From contig NZ_CP058988.1 in assembly GCF_019278565.1 (NCBI RefSeq), positions 1,364,001 through 1,428,000 of the forward strand: a DNA stretch of 64,000 nucleotides. Reading direction: 5' to 3'. The notes beneath the pieces were generated by a model that was not told where the DNA came from, ran no database searches, and worked only from the letters and a program-made list of their open reading frames with translations. This DNA comes from Cellulophaga sp. HaHa_2_95 (GTDB lineage Bacteria > Bacteroidota > Bacteroidia > Flavobacteriales > Flavobacteriaceae). Position numbers and translations under genes: made by a program. Positions 17,180 through 25,629 of the stretch are shown one piece after another (the first letter of the stretch is position 1; each line of letters opens with the position of its first letter).

Positions 17180-18624
17180 GAATAAGAAATATTTTTATTA
17201 TAGTGCTATTATTTGGTTGTTTCTATGTAAACAGTCAAAATAAACAGCTGCTTTATGATTTTAATGAAGTGCCACAAGCGCTATTGTTAAACCCAGGGAT
17301 GAAAACCTCTTTTAAGTGGTATGCAGGAGTTCCATTAATTTCAGGCTTTTCTTTTCAAGCAGGGAGTAGCGGTTTAAAGTCTAACGATCTTTTTGCAAAT
17401 GATGGTGTAGATTTTAATACTAAATTTAGAGAAAAGGTCATCTATGGAATGGATTTCAGTGATGAGCTAAGCGGTACCTACCAAGTAGAATTGTTAAACA
17501 TTGGCTTTAGAAGTAAAAATAATGAAGATATTTTTTATTCTTTTGGGGCTTATAATGAAGGTGATGCTATTGGCTACTTCTTTAAAGATTACGCTTTATT
17601 AGCTTATGAAGGCAATACCAATAATTTAAATAAAAAGTTTGATTTAAATCACCTTAAAACTCGAGGCGAAATTTTGAATGTTTACCATTTCGGAATCAAT
17701 AAAAAGATTTCTAATGAGCTAACCATGGGGTTCCGTGCTAAGGTCTATTCTAGTTTACTCAATTTTACGTCTACAAAGAACAAAGGCTATTTTGTCACGA
17801 CACAAGGAGATGATAACTTATTAGAAAGTACGCTTGAGGCTGATGTTGAAATTAAAACTTCTGGTGTATTTGAGTTAAAAGATATTATAGATGATGACTC
17901 CCAAGCTAATGGTGCTGCTATTTCTAATGTTTTAGGAAAAAGAGCATTACTAGGAGGTAATTTGGGTGTAGGTTTTGATTTAGGCTTTACCTATAATATT
18001 GATGAAAGAACGGTCTTTACAGGTAGTTTAATAGATGTAGGTTTTATTTATCACAGCAAAGATGTCCGAACATATTCGGTTAAAGGTTTTGCGACTACAG
18101 AAGGTCTAGAGGTTCGTTTACCAGAAGATCTTAATTCAACAGAAGACCAATGGAGAACTTTTGTGGATGATTTGGAAGATTTGGTACCTTATGAAGAGGG
18201 TAGTGACAATTATATCACCTTTAGGCCTACAAAATTCTATACATCTATAAGGCGAGATTTTGGTAAAGAGATAGAATCAAAAGAGGCTTGTTATTGTACG
18301 AGTACTTCCGGAGGAAACAATAGAGGTCGCGTTTATAAAAATAGTTATGGCGCGCAATTGTATGCCATTAATAGACCAAGAGGACCGCAAGCAGCATTAA
18401 GCGCATTTTATCAGCATCGCTTAGGCAATGTAATGAGTTTGAAAACTACGTACACGATAGATAAGTTTTCATATACGAATATTGGTCTAGGAGCTAGTCT
18501 TCAAGCTGGTCCGGTAAATATGTATTTAATGGCTGATAATCTGATCGGATATTCAAATTTGGCTAATAGCAAATATGCATCGGTACAATTTGGATTAAAT
18601 ATTATATCTTGGGGCAAGAAATAA
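17176..18624 (+). CDS. DUF5723-like outer membrane protein
   Basis: 482 residues with a signal peptide (to about residue 20) and an alternating pattern of aromatic and polar residues that suggests a beta-barrel. The start of the mature part (LLYDFNEVPQALLLNPGMKT) and the segment EVYHFGINKK-like NVYHFGINKKIS fit the DUF5723 family as I remember it. A hairpin CYCTSTSGGN near residue 375 may be a loop. It has a 4-nt start/stop overlap with the lipoprotein gene and is followed by a third exported protein. Function unknown. Confidence 0.7.
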   Translation: MRIRNIFIIVLLFGCFYVNSQNKQLLYDFNEVPQALLLNPGMKTSFKWYAGVPLISGFSFQAGSSGLKSNDLFANDGVDFNTKFREKVIYGMDFSDELSGTYQVELLNIGFRSKNNEDIFYSFGAYNEGDAIGYFFKDYALLAYEGNTNNLNKKFDLNHLKTRGEILNVYHFGINKKISNELTMGFRAKVYSSLLNFTSTKNKGYFVTTQGDDNLLESTLEADVEIKTSGVFELKDIIDDDSQANGAAISNVLGKRALLGGNLGVGFDLGFTYNIDERTVFTGSLIDVGFIYHSKDVRTYSVKGFATTEGLEVRLPEDLNSTEDQWRTFVDDLEDLVPYEEGSDNYITFRPTKFYTSIRRDFGKEIESKEACYCTSTSGGNNRGRVYKNSYGAQLYAINRPRGPQAALSAFYQHRLGNVMSLKTTYTIDKFSYTNIGLGASLQAGPVNMYLMADNLIGYSNLANSKYASVQFGLNIISWGKK

Positions 18625-18632
18625 GAGACCTC

Positions 18633-19457
18633 ATGAAAAAGATAGTACCCATTTTAATGTTAGCATTTTGTGCTAATTTCTACGGACAAGAAGTAATTAA
18701 CGATTATAAGTATGTTGTAGTTCCTACACAATTTGAATCGTTTAAAAGTCCCAACCAGTATAAATCTAGTACACTTGTAAAATTTTTGCTTACAGAAAGT
18801 GATGTGAATGTTGTTTATAGTAACGATTTACCATCAGAGTTGAATCTAAATAGGTGTGTGGCATTATATGCAAAGCTTTTGGATGGTTCTAATATGTTTA
18901 CTACCAAGACTACTTTAATCCTTGAAGATTGTTCAGGAAAAGAAATTTACAAATCTATAGAAGGTACCAGTAAGCAAAAAGAATACAATGCCTCTTACTC
19001 AGAAGCAATTAGAGCAGCCCTAAAGCCATTATCTAGCTACACCTATTCTTATGCAGGAACAACGATAGAACCGGTCAAGGTGTCTTATCAAAACGATGCA
19101 AAAAGCTTACCAGCGGTTAAGCAAGCGCCAGCTGAGGCCACAACAACTGATGTGGTAGATACATCTGAAGAAATACAAAAGAAATCGGTAGTAAAAGCGA
19201 CTCCAATCATGGAAGCAAAAAAAGTAGCGACTTCGAGTGGTGGATTATATGCCCAAGATATTTTGAATGGCTATCAATTAGTAGACAGTTCTCCAAAAAT
19301 AGTAATGAAAATGTTCAAGACATCTCAGGCTAATATCTTTTTAGGAGAAGAGATTTCAGGAAGCAAAGGTTTGGTGTACGCAAAAGACGGTGCTTGGTAC
19401 TTTGAGTTTTATGACGGTGATGTGTTGAAAGTAAAGGCCTTGGATATTAAATTTTAG
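18633..19457 (+). CDS. Exported protein of unknown function
   Basis: 274 residues from the ATG at 18633. An ATG at 18609 lies inside the preceding gene and would spoil the signal peptide MKKIVPILMLAFCANFYGQE. After an alpha/beta N-terminal domain comes a low-complexity Ala/Thr/Val/Lys linker (about residues 155-205) and a C-terminal domain starting GLYAQDILNGYQLVDSSP. No family is recognised. It is the third member of the lipoprotein/outer-membrane/secreted set. Its stop overlaps the stop of convergent rarA by 3 nt. Confidence 0.75.
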   Translation: MKKIVPILMLAFCANFYGQEVINDYKYVVVPTQFESFKSPNQYKSSTLVKFLLTESDVNVVYSNDLPSELNLNRCVALYAKLLDGSNMFTTKTTLILEDCSGKEIYKSIEGTSKQKEYNASYSEAIRAALKPLSSYTYSYAGTTIEPVKVSYQNDAKSLPAVKQAPAEATTTDVVDTSEEIQKKSVVKATPIMEAKKVATSSGGLYAQDILNGYQLVDSSPKIVMKMFKTSQANIFLGEEISGSKGLVYAKDGAWYFEFYDGDVLKVKALDIKF

Positions 19458-20731
19458 ATAGAATATTTATCTTTCCACCTATTTTTAAGAAATTCCTTTA
19501 TAGCATTCTCACGCTGATTGTTATTTGGCTTATAAAAAGAAGTTCCTGAGATATCATCAGGTAAAAATTCTGCTTCAACAAAATTATTCTGATAGTCGTG
19601 TGCATATTTATATTCCGCACCGTAACCAATGTCTTTCATTAATTTTGTTGGAGCATTTCTCAAGGCTAAAGGCACCGACAAATCACCGGTATCTGTCACT
19701 GTTTTAAGTGCTCTATTGATGGCCATATAACTCCCATTACTTTTTGGTGATGTAGCTAGATATATTGCACATTGACTTAAGATTATTCGTGCTTCAGGAT
19801 AACCTATGGTGGTTACTGCCTGGAATGTAGTGTTAGCCATTACAAGTGCAGTAGGATTAGCCAATCCAATATCTTCAGAAGCCGCGATGAGCATTCTACG
19901 TGCAATGAATTTAACATCTTCACCACCTTCAATCATTCTTGCTAACCAATATACTGCGGCATTAGGGTCACTACCTCGGATAGATTTAATAAAGGCCGAA
20001 ATAATATCATAATGTTGCTCACCGGTTTTATCATAGCGCACGGTATTTTTTTGCACCTTTTGTAGTACCAAATCATTGGTTACTTCTATCGTGTCTCCGT
20101 TTTCAGAATTGATAACAAGCTCAAAGATATTCAATAGCTTTCTGCCATCTCCACCAGATAAACGCAATAGGGCATCGGTTTCCTTTAGGTTGATGTTTTT
20201 AGATTTTAAATGCTTATCTATAGCAATAGCTCTTTTTAAAAGAGCAACTAAATCTTCTTTCCCAAATTCTTTTAAAATGTATACTTGACATCTAGAAAGT
20301 AATGCGGGGATTACTTCAAAACTAGGATTTTCAGTAGTAGCACCTATTAGGGTTACCCATCCTTTTTCAACAGCAGCAAGTAATGAATCTTGTTGCGATT
20401 TACTAAACCTATGAATCTCATCAATGAATAGTATCGGATTTTTGGTTGTGAATAAGCCACCACTTTGTTTTGCTTTATCTATAACCTCACGTATATCTTT
20501 TACACCACTATTTATAGCGCTCAAGGTGTAGAAAGGTCTGCCACTCTCTGTTGCTATAATATTAGCTAGAGTGGTTTTACCGGTGCCAGGAGGGCCCCAA
20601 AGAATCAAAGAAGGAATTATTCCTTTTTTAATTTGATGCGTAAGAGAGCCGTTGTCACCAACTAAATGTAGCTGACTGATGTAGTCTTCTAATGTCTTTG
20701 GGCGTACGCGCTCTGCAAGAGGTTCATTCAT
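19454..20731 (-). CDS. rarA: Replication-associated recombination protein RarA (MgsA)
   Basis: 425 residues, a AAA+ ATPase related to clamp-loader and RuvB proteins that acts at stalled replication forks. Walker A is GPPGTGKTT (46-54), Walker B is LFIDEIHRF (D104, E105), sensor-type TTENPSFEV and the C-terminal RarA region ([21 protein letters not shown]) are present. The start at 20731 is preferred over 20746 because the promoter -7 box occupies the sequence just upstream, and [11 protein letters not shown] is the usual N terminus. Confidence 0.95.
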   Translation of the reverse strand: MNEPLAERVRPKTLEDYISQLHLVGDNGSLTHQIKKGIIPSLILWGPPGTGKTTLANIIATESGRPFYTLSAINSGVKDIREVIDKAKQSGGLFTTKNPILFIDEIHRFSKSQQDSLLAAVEKGWVTLIGATTENPSFEVIPALLSRCQVYILKEFGKEDLVALLKRAIAIDKHLKSKNINLKETDALLRLSGGDGRKLLNIFELVINSENGDTIEVTNDLVLQKVQKNTVRYDKTGEQHYDIISAFIKSIRGSDPNAAVYWLARMIEGGEDVKFIARRMLIAASEDIGLANPTALVMANTTFQAVTTIGYPEARIILSQCAIYLATSPKSNGSYMAINRALKTVTDTGDLSVPLALRNAPTKLMKDIGYGAEYKYAHDYQNNFVEAEFLPDDISGTSFYKPNNNQRENAIKEFLKNRWKDKYSI

Positions 20732-20735
20732 AGTG

Positions 20736-20743
20736 CAAAAATA
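20736..20743 (-). promoter_or_regulatory. -7 box of rarA, almost touching the start codon
   Basis: TATTTTTG on the minus strand is a perfect TAnnTTTG and ends 4 nt before the ATG of rarA. Transcription starting at the usual distance would give a leaderless or nearly leaderless mRNA. A TTG lies 16 nt upstream of the box, a little short of the usual spacing. Confidence 0.5.
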
Positions 20744-20820
20744 CAAATTCTACTTATGACAATTTATCATGTTTGTAGATTTTGGTTGTGTTTTTGATTT
20801 CCATTTTATAAATTACTTGT

Positions 20821-21564
20821 ATGCAAGCATCCAAACAGTTCCAATTTACCAATAGCGTACTTCTAGTGCCGCTATTTTTTGTACTTGCTATTTGGATGGT
20901 GTTTCTAGTGGAAATTAGATTAGGAATTAATTTCAACAAATTTGGAGTGTACCCAAGGACTATAAGTGGTCTTCGGGGTATTGTATTTAGCCCCTTTATT
21001 CACGGTTCTGCGCAGCACCTCTATAATAATACGGTGCCATTGGCAGTATTGACGGCTTCTCTATTTTACTTTTATAGAAAGAATGCATTTTATATTCTCG
21101 CTTACGGAATTTTACTATCGGGTTTTTTTACGTGGCTAATAGGAAGAGAGTCTTATCATATTGGAGCTAGTGGCCTAATCTATGTATTGGCAAGTTTTAT
21201 TTTCTTCAAGGGCATTTTTACCAAATATTACCGTTTGGTAGCATTGTCTCTTATGGTTGTTTTTGTGTACGGCAGTATGCTTTGGTATATTTTTCCTATT
21301 CAGGATGACATTTCTTGGGAAGGGCACCTGTCAGGTTTTTTAGTTGGTTTTTTCTTCGCATACTATCTCAAAACACCAATTCCGGAAACCAAAAAATATG
21401 ATTGGGAACGTGACGATTATAAGGAAGAAGAAGATGAATTTCTACAACACTTTGATGAAAATGGAAACTTTATAGAACGTACGCCAGAGCCTGAAATGGA
21501 CTTAGAAGTCCATCAGGAAATAGTGATTACATACCACTATAAAGAAAATGAAAAACCAGAATAG
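20821..21564 (+). CDS. Rhomboid family intramembrane serine protease
   Basis: A 247-residue membrane protein. The catalytic serine lies in HIGASGLIY (GxSG at 115-118, S117) and the catalytic histidine in WEGHLSGFL (H169); the HxxxN motif reads HLYNN (66-70). About six hydrophobic segments fill residues 14-183, and the C-terminal 60 residues form an acidic cytoplasmic tail (YKEEEDEFLQHFDENG). Rhomboids cleave membrane-protein segments within the bilayer; the substrate here is unknown. It is divergent from rarA with a 90-nt gap. Confidence 0.93.
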   Translation: MQASKQFQFTNSVLLVPLFFVLAIWMVFLVEIRLGINFNKFGVYPRTISGLRGIVFSPFIHGSAQHLYNNTVPLAVLTASLFYFYRKNAFYILAYGILLSGFFTWLIGRESYHIGASGLIYVLASFIFFKGIFTKYYRLVALSLMVVFVYGSMLWYIFPIQDDISWEGHLSGFLVGFFFAYYLKTPIPETKKYDWERDDYKEEEDEFLQHFDENGNFIERTPEPEMDLEVHQEIVITYHYKENEKPE

Positions 21565-21575
21565 GTAGCAGAAAA

Positions 21576-22313
21576 TTACAAACTGCGTTGTCTCACGGCT
21601 TCGTAAAGAAATACACCACAAGCTACAGAGACATTTAGGGATCCTATTTCACCTAATAAAGGAAGTTTAGCTTTGTCATCTACGACTTTTAAGATGGAAG
21701 GAGATATTCCTACATCTTCGGACCCCATGATGATAGCACAAGGTTCTTTGAAGGATATATCATAAACAGAGCTCTCTGTTTTTTCGGTAGCAGCAATTGT
21801 TTTAATTCCAGAAGCCTGTAAATAAAAAACAGCATCTTTAATATGGTCTACCTTTGCAATAGGCACTTTAAAAGCAGCACCAGCAGAAGTTTTGATCGTA
21901 TCTGCAGTGACGGGTGCAGCACCTTTTTTCTGGATGATGATACCGTCTACTCCGGTGCATTCTGCAGTTCTAATAATAGCACCAAAGTTACGAACATCGG
22001 ATAGTTGGTCTAACAATAGAAATAGGGGAGTAGTTTCTTTTGCAGAAACGTTCTCTACTAACTCTTCAATCGTGAAAAATTTAATAGGTGATATGGTAGC
22101 AATAACCCCTTGGTGATTTCCCTTGGTTAACCTATTTAATTTTTCAATGGGAACATAGGAGGAGTTAATCCCATTTCTTCGAATAAGTGTTTCAAATTCT
22201 TTGAATAAATCGCCTTTAAGACCTTTTTGAATAAAGACTTTATCAATTGCTTTATCTGCATTTATTGCCTCAATAATTGCTCTTATTCCGTAAATCTGAG
22301 TATTGTTTTCCAT
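21576..22313 (-). CDS. rlmB: 23S rRNA 2'-O-methyltransferase RlmB (SpoU/TrmH family)
   Basis: 245 residues. The N-terminal substrate-binding domain starts IYGIRAIIEAINADKAIDKV. The SPOUT knot carries motif 1 DQLSDVRNFGAIIRTAEC, motif 2 CAIIMGSEDVGIS and motif 3 LPLLGEIGSLNVSVACGVFL. RlmB methylates G2251 of 23S rRNA in E. coli; members that modify other positions cannot be excluded. A perfect -7 box sits 5 nt upstream of the ATG. Confidence 0.92.
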   Translation of the reverse strand: MENNTQIYGIRAIIEAINADKAIDKVFIQKGLKGDLFKEFETLIRRNGINSSYVPIEKLNRLTKGNHQGVIATISPIKFFTIEELVENVSAKETTPLFLLLDQLSDVRNFGAIIRTAECTGVDGIIIQKKGAAPVTADTIKTSAGAAFKVPIAKVDHIKDAVFYLQASGIKTIAATEKTESSVYDISFKEPCAIIMGSEDVGISPSILKVVDDKAKLPLLGEIGSLNVSVACGVFLYEAVRQRSL

Positions 22314-22318
22314 TGGGG

Positions 22319-22326
22319 CAAAGGTA
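22319..22326 (-). promoter_or_regulatory. -7 box of rlmB, next to the start codon
   Basis: TACCTTTG on the minus strand is a perfect TAnnTTTG ending 5 nt before the rlmB ATG (22313), which again predicts a leaderless or near-leaderless transcript. No TTG at the usual distance is seen. Confidence 0.5.
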
Positions 22327-22509
22327 TGAAAAAGAAGAGAATTTAAGGTTTAATTTTATATTTAGCTTAAAATTTGTAATTCTTTCTTTTGAGGATGAAT
22401 AGTGTTTGATTAATTATTTGATTTTCTGAATTTTATGTTGAATTTAGAAGCGTGAAAAGTTGATAATTTTTCATAAATGTCGCATATTTAGATTTATATT
22501 TTTACGGGG

Positions 22510-25263
22510 GTGAGAAAGCTATTACTATTTTTAATTATATATATCAATTGTCTCTTTTTGTATTCGCAAAAAGAATCTGCAAATTGGTATTTTGGAGACT
22601 ATGCAGGGTTAAACTTTAATACAGATAGTCCTAAGGCTTTGTTGAATGGGAAATTAATTACAAATGAGGGTTGCGCGACAATTTCAGATCCTAATGGTAA
22701 TTTATTATTTTACACGGATGGTGTAACGGTTTGGGATAGAAAACATGAAGAGATGCCAAATGGTCAAGATCTGAAAGGGCATAGTTCCAGCACGGAGTCT
22801 GCATTAATTATTCCCAAGCCAGGAAGTAAAACTAGTTTTTATATTTTCACAATTGATCAGCCAAGTTACTACCTTAAAGAAGATAGCCCTATTGAAGGGG
22901 TTAATTTTTCCGAAGTTAATTTAGCCTTGAATGGCGGCTATGGAGATGTCGTTACAAGCGTTAAAAATAAACATTTGATGACCTATAATAATTCAGATTC
23001 CTTTGAGCGTGAGTACAAATCATCTGAAAAAATTACAGCGGTTACTCATAGCGACGGAAGCTCTATTTGGGTTACTACGTATTTTATTGATAAATTTTAT
23101 AGCTTTCTAGTAGATCAAAACGGAGTTAATTCAGAGCCTATTATATCGGTTGTTAATCAAAATGTTAAGCCGGAGTTTAATGATGCTGGTGCTAATATCA
23201 CCGCAATTGGTTATATGAAAATTTCTCCGAATGGAAAGAAAATCGCAATTGCACATAGTTCTACTACAGCAGGAAATGAAAGGCAAGGTCACAAAAGATC
23301 AGGGAAGGTATTACTTTACAATTTTAATAATACAAATGGGGTTATATCGGGTCAAACAGAAATTTTGTCAAACGCCTATCCTTATGGTCTAGAATTTTCG
23401 CCAAACTCTCAGTTTTTATATGCGACAAATAGTATATTTGATAGCAATGATGTTTTTGATCATGGTGATCTTTTGCAATATGATACAGGGAGTAGTAACG
23501 TAGCGGCCTCAAAATTAATCATTAAGTCTTCGCAAAATGTGGCAGGAGCCTTACAACTAGCTATAGATGGAAAAATTTATAGAGCTGGTTATAAAGTTTT
23601 TGCTAAGGGTCTAGATTTGTCTGTCATTAATGAGCCTAATAATTTAGGAGCCTCCTGTAATTACTTAGAAAACGCTATTAATTTAGGTGGGCGGGCTTCA
23701 AATTTGGGACTTCCGCCTTTTGTGCAATCTATTTTTTTATATTCATTTGAATATGAAGAAACTTGTTTGGGGAATCAAACACATTTTTTTATTACTTCAG
23801 AGGACCCTTATGATAGTATTGAGTGGAATTTTGGTGATGGAACAACCTCAATTCAAGAAGAGGCTTTTCATCAATATGCGTCTCCTGGTATTTACCTTGT
23901 CAGTTTAACATTGTCCTTAAATGGAGTGAAAAGGGATCCTTTGTTAAAGGAAATCATCATATCAGAGCCGCCCGTAGTAGTTAATGATATTTATGATTTG
24001 ATACAGTGTGATGTCTTTGATGGGGACCCAAGCGACGGTTTTACTAAATTTAATTTAGAACAAGCTAATCAGCCAATAACCTTAAATACTACAGATCTAA
24101 TTCAAGTATATTATTACCAATCTTTAAGCGAAGCCATTGCAGACACTTCTAATGTTAAAGCTTTGAGAAATATCTACAGAAACACTATTTTAAATGAAAT
24201 TGTTTATGCGAAGGTTTCTAAGTCTAATACGGCGTGTTATAATATAGCACAAGTAAGATTAGTCACTTCTACTTCGGTAGATCTTGGAGAGCAAGATTTT
24301 TATGCCTGTGATTTCAATAATACGGGTTTGGCAGATTTTGACTTATCTGTAAAATCGGAAGATCTAATAGCTGATTTAAATCTACCTGCAAATACTAAAA
24401 TTTCATATTATGAAAGTGAGGTTGATGCAGCCATAGGAACTAACGTCATAAAAGATAATTTGTATAGGTCTTCTAATAAAACACTGTATATGCGTGCAGA
24501 AAATGATGCCGCTTGCTATGGAAATGGAATATTATATTTAAGAATGGAAAATTTTCCGCAGTTAGAAGATAAAATTATCAATGTTTGTTCTTTTGATTTT
24601 CCTCTTTATATAGATTCTGGGATAGATGCGGTTATAGCAAACAGTTATACTTTTTATTGGAACAACTCAGGTGCTAATACTAAACAAATTTTGGTATCAA
24701 GTCCTGGAGAATATCAGGTGACTATTGAAAATAAATTTAGCCATTGCAAAGGTGTAGTTTTAATAAGTGTTATACAAAGTGCTCTAGCAGATATTGTAAA
24801 CATTGACATCGATGATCACGACGTGGCTATTAGAGTGGAGGAAAAACTAAATTTCCTGTATTCCTTGGATAGTGCGCAGGGTCCTTTTCAGGAAAGTAAT
24901 ATTTTTACAAATGTTTCAGATGGTTTACATGAAGTTTTTGTGAAGGATATTTATGGATGTGAAATGACTTCCAAAACCTTCAATGTATTTGGATTTCCAA
25001 AATTTTTCACGCCTAATGGGGATGGTATTAACGACTTTTGGAATGTGTATGGGTTAGACGAAAATCAGGTAGCTTTAGAAGCTTCTTTACTTCTGGAAAT
25101 ATATGATCGTTACGGCAGGTTCATAGTTGCATTTAATCCTTTAAACACTACAGGCTGGGATGGTAACTATTTGGGGAAACAATTAAGTTCAGATGATTAT
25201 TGGTACGCTATGAAATTTCCTGATAATAAAATTTTCAGAGGATACTTTACTCTGAAAAGGTAA
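22510..25263 (+). CDS. Secreted PKD-domain protein with T9SS type B C-terminal domain
   Basis: 917 residues from a GTG start (22510); no in-frame ATG gives a signal peptide, while GTG yields [20 protein letters not shown]. Residues 24-420 look like a beta-propeller (WYFGDYAGLNFNTDSPKAL, DPNGNLLFYTDGVTVWD, with later SPNGKKIAI and SPNSQFLYATN). A PKD domain follows (WNFGDGTTSIQEEAFHQYAS, about 440-490), then further beta modules and the type B sorting domain (FFTPNGDGINDFWNVYG, IYDRYGRFIV, GWDGNYLGKQL, DYWYAMKF). No SprF/PorP gene is adjacent, so it must use a partner from elsewhere. Confidence 0.88.
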   Translation: MRKLLLFLIIYINCLFLYSQKESANWYFGDYAGLNFNTDSPKALLNGKLITNEGCATISDPNGNLLFYTDGVTVWDRKHEEMPNGQDLKGHSSSTESALIIPKPGSKTSFYIFTIDQPSYYLKEDSPIEGVNFSEVNLALNGGYGDVVTSVKNKHLMTYNNSDSFEREYKSSEKITAVTHSDGSSIWVTTYFIDKFYSFLVDQNGVNSEPIISVVNQNVKPEFNDAGANITAIGYMKISPNGKKIAIAHSSTTAGNERQGHKRSGKVLLYNFNNTNGVISGQTEILSNAYPYGLEFSPNSQFLYATNSIFDSNDVFDHGDLLQYDTGSSNVAASKLIIKSSQNVAGALQLAIDGKIYRAGYKVFAKGLDLSVINEPNNLGASCNYLENAINLGGRASNLGLPPFVQSIFLYSFEYEETCLGNQTHFFITSEDPYDSIEWNFGDGTTSIQEEAFHQYASPGIYLVSLTLSLNGVKRDPLLKEIIISEPPVVVNDIYDLIQCDVFDGDPSDGFTKFNLEQANQPITLNTTDLIQVYYYQSLSEAIADTSNVKALRNIYRNTILNEIVYAKVSKSNTACYNIAQVRLVTSTSVDLGEQDFYACDFNNTGLADFDLSVKSEDLIADLNLPANTKISYYESEVDAAIGTNVIKDNLYRSSNKTLYMRAENDAACYGNGILYLRMENFPQLEDKIINVCSFDFPLYIDSGIDAVIANSYTFYWNNSGANTKQILVSSPGEYQVTIENKFSHCKGVVLISVIQSALADIVNIDIDDHDVAIRVEEKLNFLYSLDSAQGPFQESNIFTNVSDGLHEVFVKDIYGCEMTSKTFNVFGFPKFFTPNGDGINDFWNVYGLDENQVALEASLLLEIYDRYGRFIVAFNPLNTTGWDGNYLGKQLSSDDYWYAMKFPDNKIFRGYFTLKR

Positions 25264-25542
25264 CTATAGGTAAGGTTGTCTTTATCAATTCTTCTTGGTG
25301 TTATATTAATTAGTCCCTACACTTTACACGACTTACTCAAGGCTACATAGTATTGTTAGGTTGTGTGTGTATAGAATTTGTGTAAGTTTTATTTATGCAT
25401 GTTTAGATGTTTCCGTTGAATTTTAAGCTTTAGTTGTGGTAGTGCGGTACTTTAAAATAGGAGATAGGTAAGATTGTTAGCGGTCTTGTTTTGGCAAGGT
25501 AGTTTGGGTTGTTATAAAGACTGTTGTAATCTATAATATAGG

Positions 25543-25571
25543 ATGCTAGTAGGGTAGCATGATATTTTTTT
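25543..25571 (+). terminator. Possible terminator of the 917-residue T9SS gene
   Basis: A 6-bp stem ATGCTA/TAGCAT (25543-25548 and 25555-25560) with loop GTAGGG, followed after GATA by a run of seven T. It lies 280 nt downstream of the gene, so it is a weak candidate. Confidence 0.4.
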
Positions 25572-25578
25572 GCATAAA

Positions 25579-25608
25579 AAAAGGCTGGTTAATTAAAACC
25601 AGCCTTTT
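25579..25608 (-). terminator. Intrinsic terminator of the susCD operon
   Basis: A 12-bp stem AAAAGGCTGGTT/AACCAGCCTTTT with loop AATTAA. On the minus strand it is followed by a run of T, placing it 21 nt downstream of the susD stop. The four T on the plus side could make it weakly bidirectional. Confidence 0.85.
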
Positions 25609-25629
25609 GTATATTTCTAATAAATAGAA

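Larger units (their letters stand above)
25264..25629. other. 366-nt intergenic region between a T9SS gene and susD
   Basis: Separates two convergent genes. The last 90 nt hold two hairpins (listed separately as terminators). The preceding roughly 275 nt are T- and G-rich on the plus strand with no ORF of note, tRNA or recognisable promoter; I see nothing else in it. Confidence 0.6.

Noticed and set aside
25264..25540. A non-coding RNA in the T/G-rich gap downstream of the 917-residue T9SS gene
   Set aside because: No promoter, stable fold or tRNA-like element is visible before the two terminal hairpins.
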